Shown: piece by piece, positions 36,037 through 51,000 of the stretch
Layout: every line of letters begins with the position of its first letter
Position numbering within the stretch: position 1 is the first letter of the stretch
The notes under the pieces: model-generated
What the model saw: only the letters and a program-made list of their open reading frames with translations
What the model was told of the DNA's origin: nothing
Databases searched by the model: none
Translations under genes and position numbers: made by a program
NCBI GenBank assembly: GCA_014332815.1
Contig: JACSZT010000021.1
Coordinates: 1 to 64,000, forward strand
Source of the DNA: Weissella confusa
Lineage (GTDB): Bacteria; Bacillota; Bacilli; Lactobacillales; Lactobacillaceae
DNA: 64,000 nt
Reading direction: 5' to 3'

Positions 36037-39000
36037 ATACCAATGGCAATCAACAATGACGTCGCACCAAAACGAAGCCACTGCTTATTCTTCTTATTGC
36101 CACCACCGGCATCTTCGAGATTAATTTCTCGCTCCTTTACACTTGTGTCTGTAGATTTCATGATTTTAACTCCCCTAAAATTCAAGACTGTCAAAGTATA
36201 GACTTCGACCATTGTCGATAGTTTAGCTCACAAGCTAGCTACAACTGAATCTGGGTCACTAGGATTAGTCGGAACTGGTTCCCCAGTCTCATCGTCTAAA
36301 CCGTCGCCGTCCTTATCACGTTCTTCAATATCTTGGTCGTCATCCTTGTCAGATGAGCTCACCAAAGAAGCATCAGCATCGTCAATTGTTGTCTCTTCTG
36401 ACGCTGAAATGTCGCCACCTGTATTGGCCCCCGAACTAGCCAATGAACTTTGGCTTGTGACCGGTGATTGGACAACTGATTCACTATCACTAACTTCTGC
36501 AGTGCTTGAGGTAACACTCTCTTCAGGTAGACTGCTCGTTTCAGAACTCGCACTCTCCACTACAACCGGATCAACTGGCGTTTCGGCCACCGATTCAGCG
36601 ACCGATGCTTCAGATGCCGTAGCTTCTGCGGTGTCCGACTCGCTCTCGGGTGCAACGCTCACCAAACTATCAGATGCGCTTGACTCCTCATCACTTGTCG
36701 CACTACTTGCTTCGCTTGATGGTTCAACACTCACTAAGCTGTCAGAATCCGTTTGACTTGCCTCGCTAGACGCATCAGTTGACTCAGCCGAACTTTCTGA
36801 AGCTGCAGATGTGGTCGACAAAACCACCATCTCGATAGTTGTGTTAACCGGAACAGTTATCCCATCAGGAACTGTTTCCGTTTCTTCAGTCGTACTATCA
36901 GCTGATCCCAGAACAGTTGCTGATTGTGAGCTCGATGGTGCAACCGATTGCAATGAGTCTGCGCTACTCATTGCTGATTCAGCTGAAGATGACTCAGCTT
37001 CACTTTCAGGTGCAACACTAGTCAATTCCTTCTCGTGCTCGCCTTCTTGCAAGAACGAAATTACCATGCGGTTACGAACGGCATAGGCCTTCAAAGCGTC
37101 CATATCAATGCTGTTGAAGTTGTACACTTCTGGCAAATTAATCCACAGGTACTTGTCAACATACGTGACCGTAACCGTACTACTTAGTCCATAGTCTGAT
37201 CCCGTAAAGCTTTCAGCATTCGGTCATTAGTCTCAGCCCACACACGAATATCGTCGTGATCGACTGAATCGAAGGTGGTGCTAGCTTCCGTAGAGTCTGG
37301 CCAGTAGACAATAATTGTGCCATCGTCATTTGTTACTTCAGTTTCTGGCATCAAGTTAAACGACGCTTTATTAAACATAAACAAACGTTGCTTGTTGTGC
37401 TTCAGTCAATCCGGTCGTCGAGTCAATACGACATATTGCACTTTACCTGAGGCACTAAGGAAATACTGCAGTGGGAAATAAGTTCGTAGCAAATTCGCAT
37501 CATTTTTAATAATGTTTGGCAATCCTGAACTACTAGTGTCCAGAACTTGGTCACCAGCGGGTGGTGTTTGCCCCGTATTAATACGACGCCACGCCTCAGA
37601 TGCAACTACCCAACCCAAGTAGTAGTTCGTTATATTGTAATCACCACTACCAGCTGAAAATCTATTCGTGATTGTGGTTCCGTTTAACGTTAGTACTTGA
37701 CCGTTATTAATGTAGTTTGTACGAATAATTCCTGTCGATGTAAATTCGGCAATCATCAACGTTTCACCACCCTTGATGGTAGTTCCCCATGGGTCTCTAG
37801 TCGTTCCTTCGCGCGCCACAGATCCACCGGTCAACGTATTAACCTTGCCATCACCAGTTGAACCAGCACTTGTATTCACTGGAATACGAATGTCCGTCTT
37901 GGTGTACGTCCCATCACCATTATCGATGGCATAGTAGTAGTTGGCATCGGCCAAGGTTGACTTAGTCGTTATTCCTTGCATCGTCCATGATTGCAAAGTT
38001 GTACCATTTTCGTTGGGATACATGTTCGCACCAGACTTGGTCATCTGATCGTATACGTTCGTCATAAACTTTCCACGCACCGTTTGTGTCATTCCTGTGC
38101 CTGAGCCAGTTGTTGTAGAAGACATTTGGCCTGAAGCATAAGTTAATGATGGCACAAGCTGGTACCCTGACAACACGTCAGAAGTGATGATGTATTCATC
38201 TGGGAAAGAACCAGCAGTATCCCAAATAATCGACGTTTGCCCGGTTTCATTACCATTAGCATCAACAACCGGCCAAGCGATTGTGACCGTATAACCGCCA
38301 CTACTGTTGACGTACTTGTCGACCACCGCACCGACTGGCACCTTGCTCAGATCAAAGCCATACGCACGAACCAACGCCAAATTAAATGGGTTGTTTGGAT
38401 CAAGTACTGTAGAGATATCACCAGTAATCTTGGCAAATGTATAACCCGATGTAGTTGGTTGTGACGTTGCAGCAACAATTGAAGTCGCACCGGTCGACGT
38501 ATTTGTTTGTAGATAGAATGTTAGTGGAGAAGTCGGAATCGTATAGTGCTTAACTGGGTTTGTTGCGGCCCCACCACTGGCACTCGTATCAAAACGAATT
38601 GTGTTCGAAACGGAAACGTTAAACTTTCCGATAATCGTGAAACTGTTTTGCTTATCACCATAACCGCCATTCTTAAAGCCGGTGAAACTACCACCATCGA
38701 TTGATCCGTTACGATCTTCGTCTAACCAATCTGGTGTAGAAACAACTGTATTCGCGTTTCCAAATGCATCGGTCGCAGAAAAAGTTAGCGTTCCAGTAGT
38801 CGTTTTAGCAACACCAATGACGGCACCTGTCACACCTTGCAAGGCTGAGTCTTTTTGACCAGACGTCTTATTATTATAGTTTGAAACACCATCCGTATTA
38901 GTTCGGGCAGTATCGACCAACTTATACGTGCCATCTGATTGCTTTTCGGCCGTCTTCAACCCAACTGTTGCCATTTGTGGTGCAGCAACATAGTAGAAGT

Positions 39001-42000
39001 TAACGCTAATCGCACCATTCGAAACGCTCGTACTTGCAGTCGCGTTGTATTTCGCATTTGAATTTTCATACGGCATGGCATAAGTACCATCTGTTTTTTG
39101 AACCGATTGCAGTGCGCCACCGTTATACGTATACCCAATGTAGGTATAACCTGGCACCTTGGTATTAATTTTCGCCCAATCATTAGCCGTGCTTTCTGTT
39201 CGACTGGTTGTCGTCTTACTTGTATCGATGTGGTATCCAGCTGGAATACTGCTTGCGATGTCTTGTGACAAGGCTTCACCAGTCTTACCAGTCAAATTGA
39301 TGTTTGCTGGTGCTGTCGTTCCATCGGCCATCACAAACTTAATTTGAGCTTGTTGGCTATCGATGGCATAGTACAAGACAATCGCATCCGCTGATGAGTC
39401 CCTTCCATCGTCTGCCGTCCAGCCAGTTGTTTTATCTGACGCGTTAACGTCAATATAACGTACCTTAACTGTTTGTGTGTCAGCAACCAAGGTAATCGTC
39501 ATTGTTTGCAAACTACTATCAGTCGTACTCAAATTGTTATTCGTGGCGTCATACGTACCAGAAACTGTCGTACCAGATAACGTCATGGCTGGTGAACCAC
39601 CTTCCACACTCACAGTGTTGTGCTTCAAGTAAACGTAGTAAGTTTGGTCTGTATTAGTATCGTTATCAAAGGTTCCAGAACGCGTTCCGGCATCTTGCGC
39701 CACAACAACGTATCCAGTCGTCGACATTCCCCACGGCACATTGGTATACGTCTTACCAGTGTCACCAGTTACCGTTTGCACCCAATCAGTGATTTCGGCT
39801 GGAGATTCCACATCATCAAATGTATAGCTTTCAGCATCCCACGTATCGTATAGCGCTTCACCTGTGACCGCATCGTACGTTACGGTAGCTGTAAATGTTA
39901 TCGTTCGAACATTAGCCGCCGCGGCCGTTGTGCCATCTTCATAGCGGTAACGAACCGTCGACCTCGTCGTCCACGTTGCATTTCCTTCCTTACCGTTACG
40001 ATCAGGTTGCGTTGGATCATCCGGATCATTTGGATAGGTTACATCAGTTGGCGGATTATCCGGCGTTGTGTCTGGGAAATCTGGTGTCCAAGCACCCAAT
40101 GCCTTATATTCGACAATTGCCACGATGCCAGCAGAGGTATTAGTGACAGTCCCTGATCCAGCCTGTAGCTTGTCAGCAATGTATCCTTGAATGCCGTAAA
40201 TATAGTTAACCGTTACTTTTTGATTATTTGCATGGTAAACAATGGTCGTATCAGCCGTTGGATCATCCGGTACATCTGGTGGCAAATAACCAGCCGTTGG
40301 ATCATCTGGATTAACCGGCGTCAACGGCGTACTGTTTGGTCCTTCTGGTGTATAACCAGGTACATAAGGTACCACTGGTACAGAAGGATTCTCCAAAATA
40401 ACGTTATAAACCTGATCAGTATCATCATCGGCATCGAACTTACCACTCTCAGCACCAGCGTCCTTAGATACCAGCACATAAGATTGGTCAGGATTAGTCT
40501 CATACTCCCACAATTCGTGGGTATAGTCCGCATTCGATTTGCCACTAAACGATTCGGTATGCACTTGTGTACGTGTACCATCGTCCGCACCATTTGAATT
40601 AACCTTATAAGTGACAGTTGCTGTAAACGTGTGCTCCATGAAACTATCTGGCACTAGATTACCATTAGCATCCACCATTTGATTGCCGTCTTGGTCGACA
40701 TACTTAATCGTACGCGTAATCGTCTTAGTGTAATCAGTATAGTTCGGATCATCCGTCTTACCACCTGGTACCGATTCCGTTCCAATCTCGTTCTCAGTAT
40801 TTGGTGGGAAACTTGGCGTCCAACTTCCCATTGGCTTGTACGTGACTTTGTACGTTGTATCCGTATCATTGTGGTCAATTTGGTCCGCATCAACTTGCGT
40901 TACATCGGCAACATATCCAGTAATAACTGGACTCTTAACCGCGGCAAACGTGGCCGAATCATTAGGCCATTCAATCGAAACCGGTTCCGTTGGAGCTGGT
41001 GGAATATAACCAGCTGTTGGATTTTCTGGGTCGACCGGCTTCAATGGTGTGCCATCGGGTCCTTCCGGCGTGTAACCCGGTACATACGGAATAACTGGGT
41101 CACCTGGCTCAGCGGGGTCATGTGGCGTTTCGTTATCCGTTGGATTATTTGGATCGTTTGGATATTGAATCGGATCACTTGGCATTGCACCCGCTTCGGC
41201 ACTGACAAACGTATAACCAAGGGTTGCGTAATCAGACAGCGTATTCGTATAGGCTTGATCAGTTTCACCCGAGAACGTTTGACGAAGTTCAGTTACCTCC
41301 AAATTAGTCGTATCGTCGATATAACGAACAATGACTTGTTGCGTATTACGCGTGTAATTAATTGTCGTATCGCCCGTTGGACTCTTTTTCTGTACACTAT
41401 CCGGCTCAGCTGTCGAATTATCAGCTTCATAAATATAATGAACTGTTGACGTAACTGTTGACGTATAACTGTCGTGGTTTGGATCGTCTTCGCGACCACC
41501 GTCAACAACCACCGTGCCGTGATTCAAATGAACCACAAAAATTTGAGTTGCCGTATCATCACGGTCGTAATTTCCAGCCCCCAGCTTGGTGTACGTGATA
41601 GTTTCTTCACGACTTGCATCGTTGTAATCAACCGCGCCACCAGCAACAACGCCTTCACTTGCAAAGTAACCGTCAATTACTGGCGTTTGTACATCGTCAA
41701 AGTTTTGTGACTCAGTTGGCCAAACAATTGACACCACTTCGCCCGTCACCGCGTCATAAGTCACTGATGCGGTAAACGTTGGATCAATTTGTTCCAATGG
41801 TGTGCTGCTACCATCACTGGTTGGTGTATAACCTGGGATATACGGCACTGGTACTTCAACATAATTTGGATCATCGCGCGTCCAAACCTTTGAGGCGTCG
41901 TTTGGATCATTTGGGTAGACACGCGTCTTCAATTGCTCATCTTCATGCAAATCGGGCACGTGCGGAATCCAAGAAACCGACAACGTGTTCGTGTAAGCTG

Positions 42001-45000
42001 CGTTCGTTGTTCCCGTCAAAGTTTGTTGTAGCTCAGTAACTTCGACTTCAGTTCCTGATGAAATATCAACGTAAACCACCACCAATGTTTGTGGATGAGC
42101 CACATAGTAAATTGGCGTATCTGCTGCCGGGTTATCCGGCACGTCCGGTGGATAGTATCCCTTTGTCACATCGACTTGTGGCCAAGTTGGCGTCCCCGGC
42201 ACATCTGGGTACATCGGATTACCTGGATCACCAGGATTATCCGGCGTGACCACAACTGTACCGTGATCCAAGTAGACCTTAGCAAATTGGGTCACGTTGT
42301 CTGCATCGTCATATGTTCCAGCCGTTGCGGTTGCATCTTGATTAACTAGGACATAGCCACGAGCAGCATAAGCCGTTTCAGGCCAATCATCATCACCAGC
42401 CGTTACAACCCAATCCGTCGTTGAAATTTGCTCACCAGTCACTGCATCCAATGTAATCGAACGCTCGAACGTTACGGTACGTGTAACATCAGGTGCCGCT
42501 TCGGCACCATCCGCGTACTGATAATTAATAACGCCATCAATCGTTCGCTTAACACCAGATTCATCAGTGCGATCACCAGGATTATCTGGGTCATTTGGAT
42601 ACGTAATCGGATCACTAGGTACATTCTCAGTACCTTCTGGGAACACCGGTACGTACTGTCCCATTGGGTAGTACGTCACCATATAACTACGATTGAAATC
42701 ATCCGGTGTAATTGTGACCGCCAAAATATCTTCAATGTCGGCATAATAACCCGAAATTACTGGACTTCTGTAGGTAATCGTCGTGTCACCACCCGGATTA
42801 TCCGTTGGCGTTGCTGGTGGCCAGTAACCCGCACTTGGATCATTTGGATCAACCGGCTCCAACGGCGTACCATCTGGTCCTTCCGGTGTGAAACCAGGAA
42901 CGTATGGCAAGGTTGGATTATCCGTGTCACCTGGCGTATCCGGCGTTCCTTGACCCGGCTCCAATCCAACACGGTCATAAACCACACCATCCGTTGGATA
43001 ATCATCGCTTACAAGGACATATCCGGCACGTTCGTACGTCGCAATGTCGGTTGCTGTACGGTAAGCATCAGTTTCATCAGACTTACCCGTCAAATCGACA
43101 ACCTTCAGTGTGTTACCCGTCGTATCGTCGATAAATGTTACGGTCGCCTTTTGCTCATTAGCCATTGGTCCATCTGGTTGGTCTGGATAAACTGGGTCAC
43201 CCGGTGTGTATGGGCTTTCCGGATAGGTTGGGCCACTTGGGTCACTCGGATCAACCGGGTCGCCTGGCGTAAAGATATCCGTGCCTGGTTCCTTTGGACT
43301 GCTTGGGTCAACCGTGACAGTGGCTTGCTTCAAGTGTACTGTGAATGGTTGGTCCGTATCACACGTCAACGTTTCAGTAACCGTTTCAGATGCCTTTTCA
43401 CCATTACTTGCATATGTGTACGTAATCGTACGCGTGACTGTCTGGTTCAAATCATCCTTGGTGACACCACTTGGGTACGTTGGCGTTGCTGGCCACGTTG
43501 GACCACTTGGATTATCTGGATCAACCGGTGTACCTGGGTCACCTGGTGTATCAGGTACCACAAGCTTGGTATACGTGATTGCAACCGTTGTATCATCGGC
43601 CATCGCATCAACATCCGCCTCTTCAGCGACTGTTAATTGACTAGCCACATAGCCAGAAATCAACGGCGAATCAACCTTATCAAGTGTTGAATCAGTTGTC
43701 TGCCAAGCACCATAGGTCACCGCCCCAGTCACTGCATTAACAGTCGCCGTACGACTGGGCGTACCATCTGGGCCTTCTGGTGTATAACCTGGCACATATG
43801 GCAACGTTGGGTTAGCCGGCGTACCTGGATCATTTGGATTATTCACACCAGGCTCCAACGGTTCGGTTGGATCACTTGGGTTATTTGGATAATCAATTGG
43901 ATCATCTGGCACATCCTCATCAGCAGCTGATGGTGGGAATGATGGCACCCATTGACACGTCGATGTATCACTCGACTCACCTGAAATTGTGTCGACTGCT
44001 AGCTCAAGCTTAGTATCATCATCAATAAACGTGATTCGAGCGGCTTGATCATTCGCAACGTAGTGAATAACCGTGTCATCCCCCGGCTTATCCGTCGGCG
44101 TCTCCGGTGGCCAGTAACCCGCACTTGGATTATCTGGATCAACCGGTGTCAACAGCTCACCCGGCGTAAAGATTGGATCACTTGGTGTGCGTGGGTCATC
44201 TGGTGTAATCACCAAAACCGTGCGCTTCAAATGCACCTCAAATTTTTGTTCCGTAGCATCGTCACGGTCGAACTGGAAGTCCGCTGGGAAGTCATCTGAC
44301 ACCAACGTGTATCCTTGCGCTTCATAAGCCTTGATACGATCAGCAGTTGTACCAACCGTCGTACCATCTTCGTAAACATAGTTAACCGTCAAGTTGACCG
44401 TTTGGTTCAAATCTTCGGCCGTCAACCCCGCTGGGTATGTTGGTGTCTCCGGCCAAGTTGGGCCACTTGGATTTGCCGGATCAATCGGTTCACCTGGTGT
44501 ACCTGGTTCAGCTGGATACGTTGGGCTTGATGGATCGCTTGGGTCCACCCCGCCATCCTCGGCTGCAACCGTCACCGCTGTGCTGTATGCCTTATCAGCA
44601 TAGTAGCCGTCAATGACTGGTGACTTGTAGGTATCCAACAAATCATCATCGTTAACCGCTACCCAATCTGAGTACGTCACCTCACCCGTCACCGTGTCCA
44701 ACGTTGCCGTACGCGTAAAGTGCACCGCATCCGTGTGTGGGTCGTGAATGTAACCTGGCACGTAAGGTAACGTTGGGTTCTCTGGCGTACCTGGTTCACT
44801 TGGATTCTCAGCTGGATCCGTTGGTACCGTTGGATCACTTGGATTATTTGGATAATCAATTGGATCCGTCGGTGCACTTGGCGTCGTAGCTGGGAATGAT
44901 GGCACCCATTGTCCCAACTTCTTGTACGTCACGGTCTCACTCACACACTTACCAGCCAATGGATCGACTGATAACGTCGTACCAGTTGTCGCGTCAACAT

Positions 45001-48000
45001 ACGTTACCGAACCAACTTGATCAGCTGGCACGTAGGTAATCACCGTATCCTCACCCGGATTAGCTGGGTTTGGTGGCAAGTAGCCTGAAGATGGGTTGCT
45101 TGGATCAGCCTGTGTTAACGGCTCACCATCTGGTCCTTCCGGCCTTGGGTCACTTGGATTCTTTGGATCATCCGGCGTCACAACCACCGTGACTTGCTTC
45201 AACGTTACCGTGAAATCTTGTGACTTAGCTGTATCACTATCAAACGTAAAGTTAGCTGGATATTTATCATCTACCAGTACATATCCCATCGCCTCATATT
45301 GCTTAATACGATCAGCAGTTGCATATGTGCCCGGTTCATCCTCGTAAACATACGTAATTGTGCGTGTGACCGTTTTGTTCAAATCTGCCGTTGTTACCCC
45401 AGCTGGATACGTTGGCGTTGCTGGCCACGTTGGTCCGCTTGGGTTGTTTGGATCAATTGGATCACCTGGTGTACCAGGTTCCTCAGGATACGTTGGGCTT
45501 GATGGATCACTTGGGTCCACCGGATCGCCCGGCGTAAAGATGACATCTACAAATTCAACCGAAGCCTTGTCTGCCATGTAGCCGACAATCATTGGTGAAT
45601 CAACTTGTTGCCAATCGACATCATCGCCGACTGCCGTCCACTCACCATATGTGACCGCACCTGTCACGGCGTTAACCGTGGCGGTACGTTCGAAGACGAC
45701 ATTGTCCGTCACTGTTGTCGCAGCAGTCTTACCATCTCGCAAGGTTGGATTATCCGTCGTGCCAGGGTCGGCCGGATTATCCGGACCAGGATTCGCTGGA
45801 TTCGTTGGATCATCTGGGTTGTTTGGATAGTTGATTGGGTCACTTGGGACATCTTCAGTTCCCGGTGGGAAATGTGGTACCCACTGACCAACCGCTGTAT
45901 ACGTTACAACCACTGATGTTGACTCAGTTGCACCGCTTGCCAATGTCGTGCCTGTCGTATCATCAATGAAGACAATTCGCGCGGTTTGCTCATTAGCAGT
46001 ATAGGTAATATCTTGGCTCTGCTTAGGATCATCTGGAATAACCGGCGGCCAGTATCCCTCGCTTGGATTGCTTGGGTTAACTGGCTCCAACAGCTCACCA
46101 TCAGGGCCTTGTGGCGTAAAGCCAGGCACGTATCGATCATCTGGCGTCACTGTAATTGCAGCGTGCTTCAAGTGAACCTCGAACGTTTCAACATTGCCAT
46201 CGACACGGTCAAACGCAAAGTCGGCTGGATATTCATCACTGACCAACGTGTAACCTTGAGCGTAGTAAGCAGCCAAACGGTCCGCCGTCGTATACGTCGA
46301 CTTCTCATCCGAGACGCCATCGATATCATCACGGTTAACCGTCTCGTTCAAATCAGTCGTCGTCACCCCAGTTGGGTACGTTGGTACCGCTGGCCAAGTT
46401 GGACCACTTGGATTATCCGGATCAATTGGCTCGCCAGGTTCACCTGGTTCTGCTGGATACGTTGGACTCGATGGGTCACTTGGGTCGACTGGATCACCCG
46501 GTGTGTAAATTGGCGTTGATGGGTTCTTTGCTTCCTTATCAGCGTAGTAGCCAGTCTTAACTGGTGAGTTCACTGCGTCGAACGTTGTGTCATTACCAGT
46601 TGCGACCCACGCACCGTAAGTGACTTCACCCGTTACCGCATCGACTGTCGCCGTGCGCGTGAAGCTAACTTTGTCCGTCGCGGCATCAAAGACCGTATTA
46701 CCTGCCTCATCGACATACGTAATCGTGTCTGGCACATTCGTATTTGAATCACCTGGTTCAAGTGGCGTATCGGCATGAGCTGGGTCATTTGGATACGTCG
46801 TTGGATCAGATGGCACGTTTTCCGTGCCGGCTGGGAATGATGGTACCCATTGTCCCATTGGCTTGTAGACAACTTGGATATTTTCATCCGCCGTCGTTGC
46901 CGTCAAACCAGTTGTGGCATCGACCGCGTGGTACGTAATCGTCGCCTTTTGTTCATCAGCAACATACGTCACAACCGTATCACCACCTGGATTATCGGTT
47001 GGTGTTGCCGGTGGCCAATAACCACCTTCTGGCGAACCTGGCGTTACCGGTTCAAGTGGCGTGCCATCTGGACCTTGTGGCGTAAAGCCTGGTACATATG
47101 GCATGGTTGGATTATCTGGCGTTAGCTCAAGTTGTACGATATACGCTTGATTGGTTGCCGTATCACGATCGAACGTGAAGTCCGTACCTGGATAACCATC
47201 AGCGACCAAACGGTAACCTTGTTGCTCATACATCGCAATGCGTTGTGCTGTGGTGTATGAACTTGTTTCATCAGAATGACCATCAATTGTATCAACTGAC
47301 AAATCCGTATTAGTCGTCACAGCCAAACCGGCTGGATAAGTCGGCGTGGCTGGCCAAGTTGGGCCACTTGGATTGTCTGGATCAATTGGCTCACCTGGCG
47401 TACCAGGTTGTTCAGGATACGTTGGACTTGATGGATCACTTGGGTCCACCGGATCACCCGGCGTAAAGATTGGGTCACTTGGCGTCTTTGGATCATCTGG
47501 CGTAATCGTCTGCGTAATAAGTGATGTCACCTCATCAAAGGTGGTATCACTATTGGCCGCAATCCAATCACCATACGTGATGTCGCCACTGACCGTATCA
47601 AGTGTTGCCGTACGGGTAAACGTCAACGTTTCCGTCGCCGTCGTCGCAGCGGTTTCACCGTTACGATCGTAAACATACATTACGTTACGCGTAACCGTTT
47701 GATTCAAATCATCATGCCATGACGTCGTGCCATCAGACTGTCCCGTAATGTTATCCATGACAAGCGTTTGTTGCGTGTTGTCATCAATATACGTAATTGT
47801 TGCATGCTGCTCATTCGCAATGTAACGCACTTCAATCGACGTATCAGCATCATCTGCAGTCACACCTGTTGCCTCCGCAACTGACGCACGATTTGCCGTA
47901 TAACCCGTAATCGTTAGGTCACCTGGCGTGTAAACCGGTGAACTTGGTGTCTTCGGATCATCTGGGTCAATCGTAATCGTCGCGTGCTTCAAGTGCACCT

Positions 48001-51000
48001 CGAAGGCTTGCGTCGTGTCATCGTCCGTGTCGAACACGAAGTCAGCTGGCCAACCATTAGAAACAAGGCTGTAACCTTGCGCTTGCAAAGCCGCAATCCG
48101 GTCGGCCGTTGTGCCAGCCTCACCGCCATCCTCGTAAACATACGTAATCGTGCGATCAACCGATTCGTTCAAATCGGTTCTCTCTAAGCCGTCCGGATAT
48201 GTTGGTGTTGCTGGCCAAGTTGGGCCACTTGGGTTGTCTGGATCGATCGGCTCACCTGGTGTACCAGGCTCGACTGGATACGTTGGTCCATCTGGGTCAT
48301 CCGGATCAACCCCCCCACTTTCCGTCGTCAAATCTGCCGTTTCAGCAACTTGCGTCAAATCAGCATAGTAGCCGGTAATCACCGGTGATTCAACCGCATC
48401 AAAGGTTGTATCACCGTTCGTCGCAACCCAATCACCGTATGTCACCTTTCCCGTCACCACGTCATACTCGGCAGTGCGTGTGAACTGGACGCTATCTGTC
48501 ACCGTCTTAAGGCCATCCGGTCCTTGCGGCGTAAATCCTGGCACGTATGGGATGACTGGATAATCTGGCGCACCCGGTTCAAGCGGTTGCGTTGGATCAT
48601 CCGGATCGTTTGGATACGTGATTGGATCCGCTGGCACGCTTGGCGTATTCGCTGGGAACGATGGTACCCATTGTCCCATTTGCTTATACGTGACCTTAAC
48701 GTTTTCACACGTTGACGTTGCATCAGAAACACCCGTAATTGTATCGACTGCCAAGTTCGTCTTCGTCGTGTCATCGATAAATGTAATCGTGGCCGTTTGC
48801 TCATTGGCAACGTAATTAATCGTCGTGTCTTCACCTGGATTACCCGTCGGCGTTGCCGGTGGCACATAACCCTTGCTTGGATCACTCGGATTTACTGGTT
48901 GCAGTACACCTGGGTTGTAAATCGGCTGACTCGGCGTCTTAGGATCACTTGGCGTAATCGTAATTGTCGCGTGCTTCAAGTGCACTTCATACGCTTGCGT
49001 CTGACTGTCATCACGATCAAACGTGAAGTCCGCACCTGGATAACCATCAGAAACGAGCGTGTAGCCTTGGGCCAAGTACACTTGCATGCGCTCAGCCGTG
49101 GTAACCTCTTGGCCGTCGGTATATACGTACGTGATGGTTTGCGTCACTGATTCATTCAAATCAGTTTCAGTCAAACCAGCTGGGTACGTTGGCGTCGCTG
49201 GCCAAGTTGGCCCACTTGGGTTATCCGGATCGATTGGATCACCTGGATTGCCCGGTACAGCTGGGTACGTTGGGCTTGATGGGTCACTTGGATCGACCGG
49301 ACCATCAGTCGCCTGAATCCCCGTCACTTCAGCGACTGTTTGCTTATCCGCAACATAGCCAGTAATCACTGGTGAGGTAACCGCATCGAACGTGGTATCA
49401 CTATTCGCTGCAATCCACTCACCATACGTTACCGCACCTGTGACCGGATCAAGCGTTGCCGTACGACTAAACGTTACCGTGTCCGTCTTTGGATCACTTC
49501 CATCTGGTCCTTGTGGCGTGAAGCCCGGCACATCCGGAATGACCGGATAATTTGGTGCCGTTGGATCAGCTGGTTGCGTTGGGTCAGCTGGGTCATTTGG
49601 ATACGTAATCGGATCCGTTGGTACATCAGGCGTACCAGCTGGATATGATGGTACCCATTGTCCCATTGCCGTATAAGTCACGACCAGAGGAATATCGGAC
49701 GTTGACGTCTCATCAGAGTGCCCCGTAATCGTATCCATCGCCAATTGCTTGCCGGTTGTCTTACCAATATATGCAATTGTCGCTTGCTGCTCGTTAGCAA
49801 CATACGTAATCGTCGTATCTTGCGTTGGATCAGTTGGCGTTGCTGGTGGCACATAACCCTTACTTGGGTCACTTGGATCAACCGGTTGCAATGGGACACC
49901 TGGCGTAAAGATTGGTGAACTTGGCGTCTTTGGATCATTTGGATCAACTGTAATCACAGCGTGTTCCAAAACCACTTCGTACGCCTGGTCGTAATCATCT
50001 TCACGATCGAACATAAACTCCGAACCAGGATAACCATTTGAAATTAAGACATAGCCCGCTGCCTCGTAGGCCGCAATCTTATCAGCCGTTGTGGTTGCGG
50101 TACGACTGAATGTAACTGTATCAGTCGCATCATCTGCCGCTGGTGAACCATTCGCGTATTTGTACATGATGGTTTGCGTCACTGATTCGTTCAAATCAGC
50201 GGCTTCCAAACCGCCTGGGTACGTTGGCGTTGGCGTGTCACCAGGGTTAACTGGATAAGTTGGGCTCGTTGGGTCATCCGGATTAATCGGACCCCATTGT
50301 CCCATCTTGTTGTACACAACATTAACCGTCGTGTCCGCATCCTTAGCACCAATACCCGTCACGGCAGCCACCGTCTGCTTATCCGCCACATAACCCGTAA
50401 TCATTGGTGAGTCCACTGCATCAAAGCTTGTATCTGCATTAGTAGCTACCCAATCGCCGTATGTGACTGCACCAGTAACCACATCAACATGATCAACCGG
50501 CTGCAATGGACCATCTGGACCTTGTGGCGTGAAGCCTGGCACATATGGCAACGTTGGATTCTCTGGATCACCTGGGTCGTTTGGATTAGTCTCACCCGGC
50601 GCCAATGGTTCCGTTGGGTCATCTGGATCATTTGGATACGTAATCGGATCCGTTGGTACGCTTGGCGTGTTCGCTGGATATGATGGTCCTAAGCGGTCAG
50701 CCGTTGTGTAGGTACTTGATTCATCTGAACCACCGGTAATCGTATCAACAACCAATGTGTTGCCCGTCACTGTATCAATGTAAGTAATCGTGGCTTTTTG
50801 TTCATCCGCCTTGTACTCGATTGTCGTATCAGTGGTTGGGTCACTTGGCAACGCTGGTGGCCAGTAACCTGAACTTGGGTTATCTCCGTCTGGATACTTT
50901 GGTCCATCTGGGTTATCCGGATTAATCGGCGTTCCTGGCGTCCTTGGATCATTTGGATCAATCGTTTGTGAGCCGTGCGCCAAGGTTACCGTGTACGCTT

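Noticed and set aside
40187-48885. Many long ORFs antisense to the adhesin
   Set aside because: Low-complexity Arg/Ile/Trp-rich shadows of the Pro/Asp/Thr-rich repeat, with no RBS or family signature.
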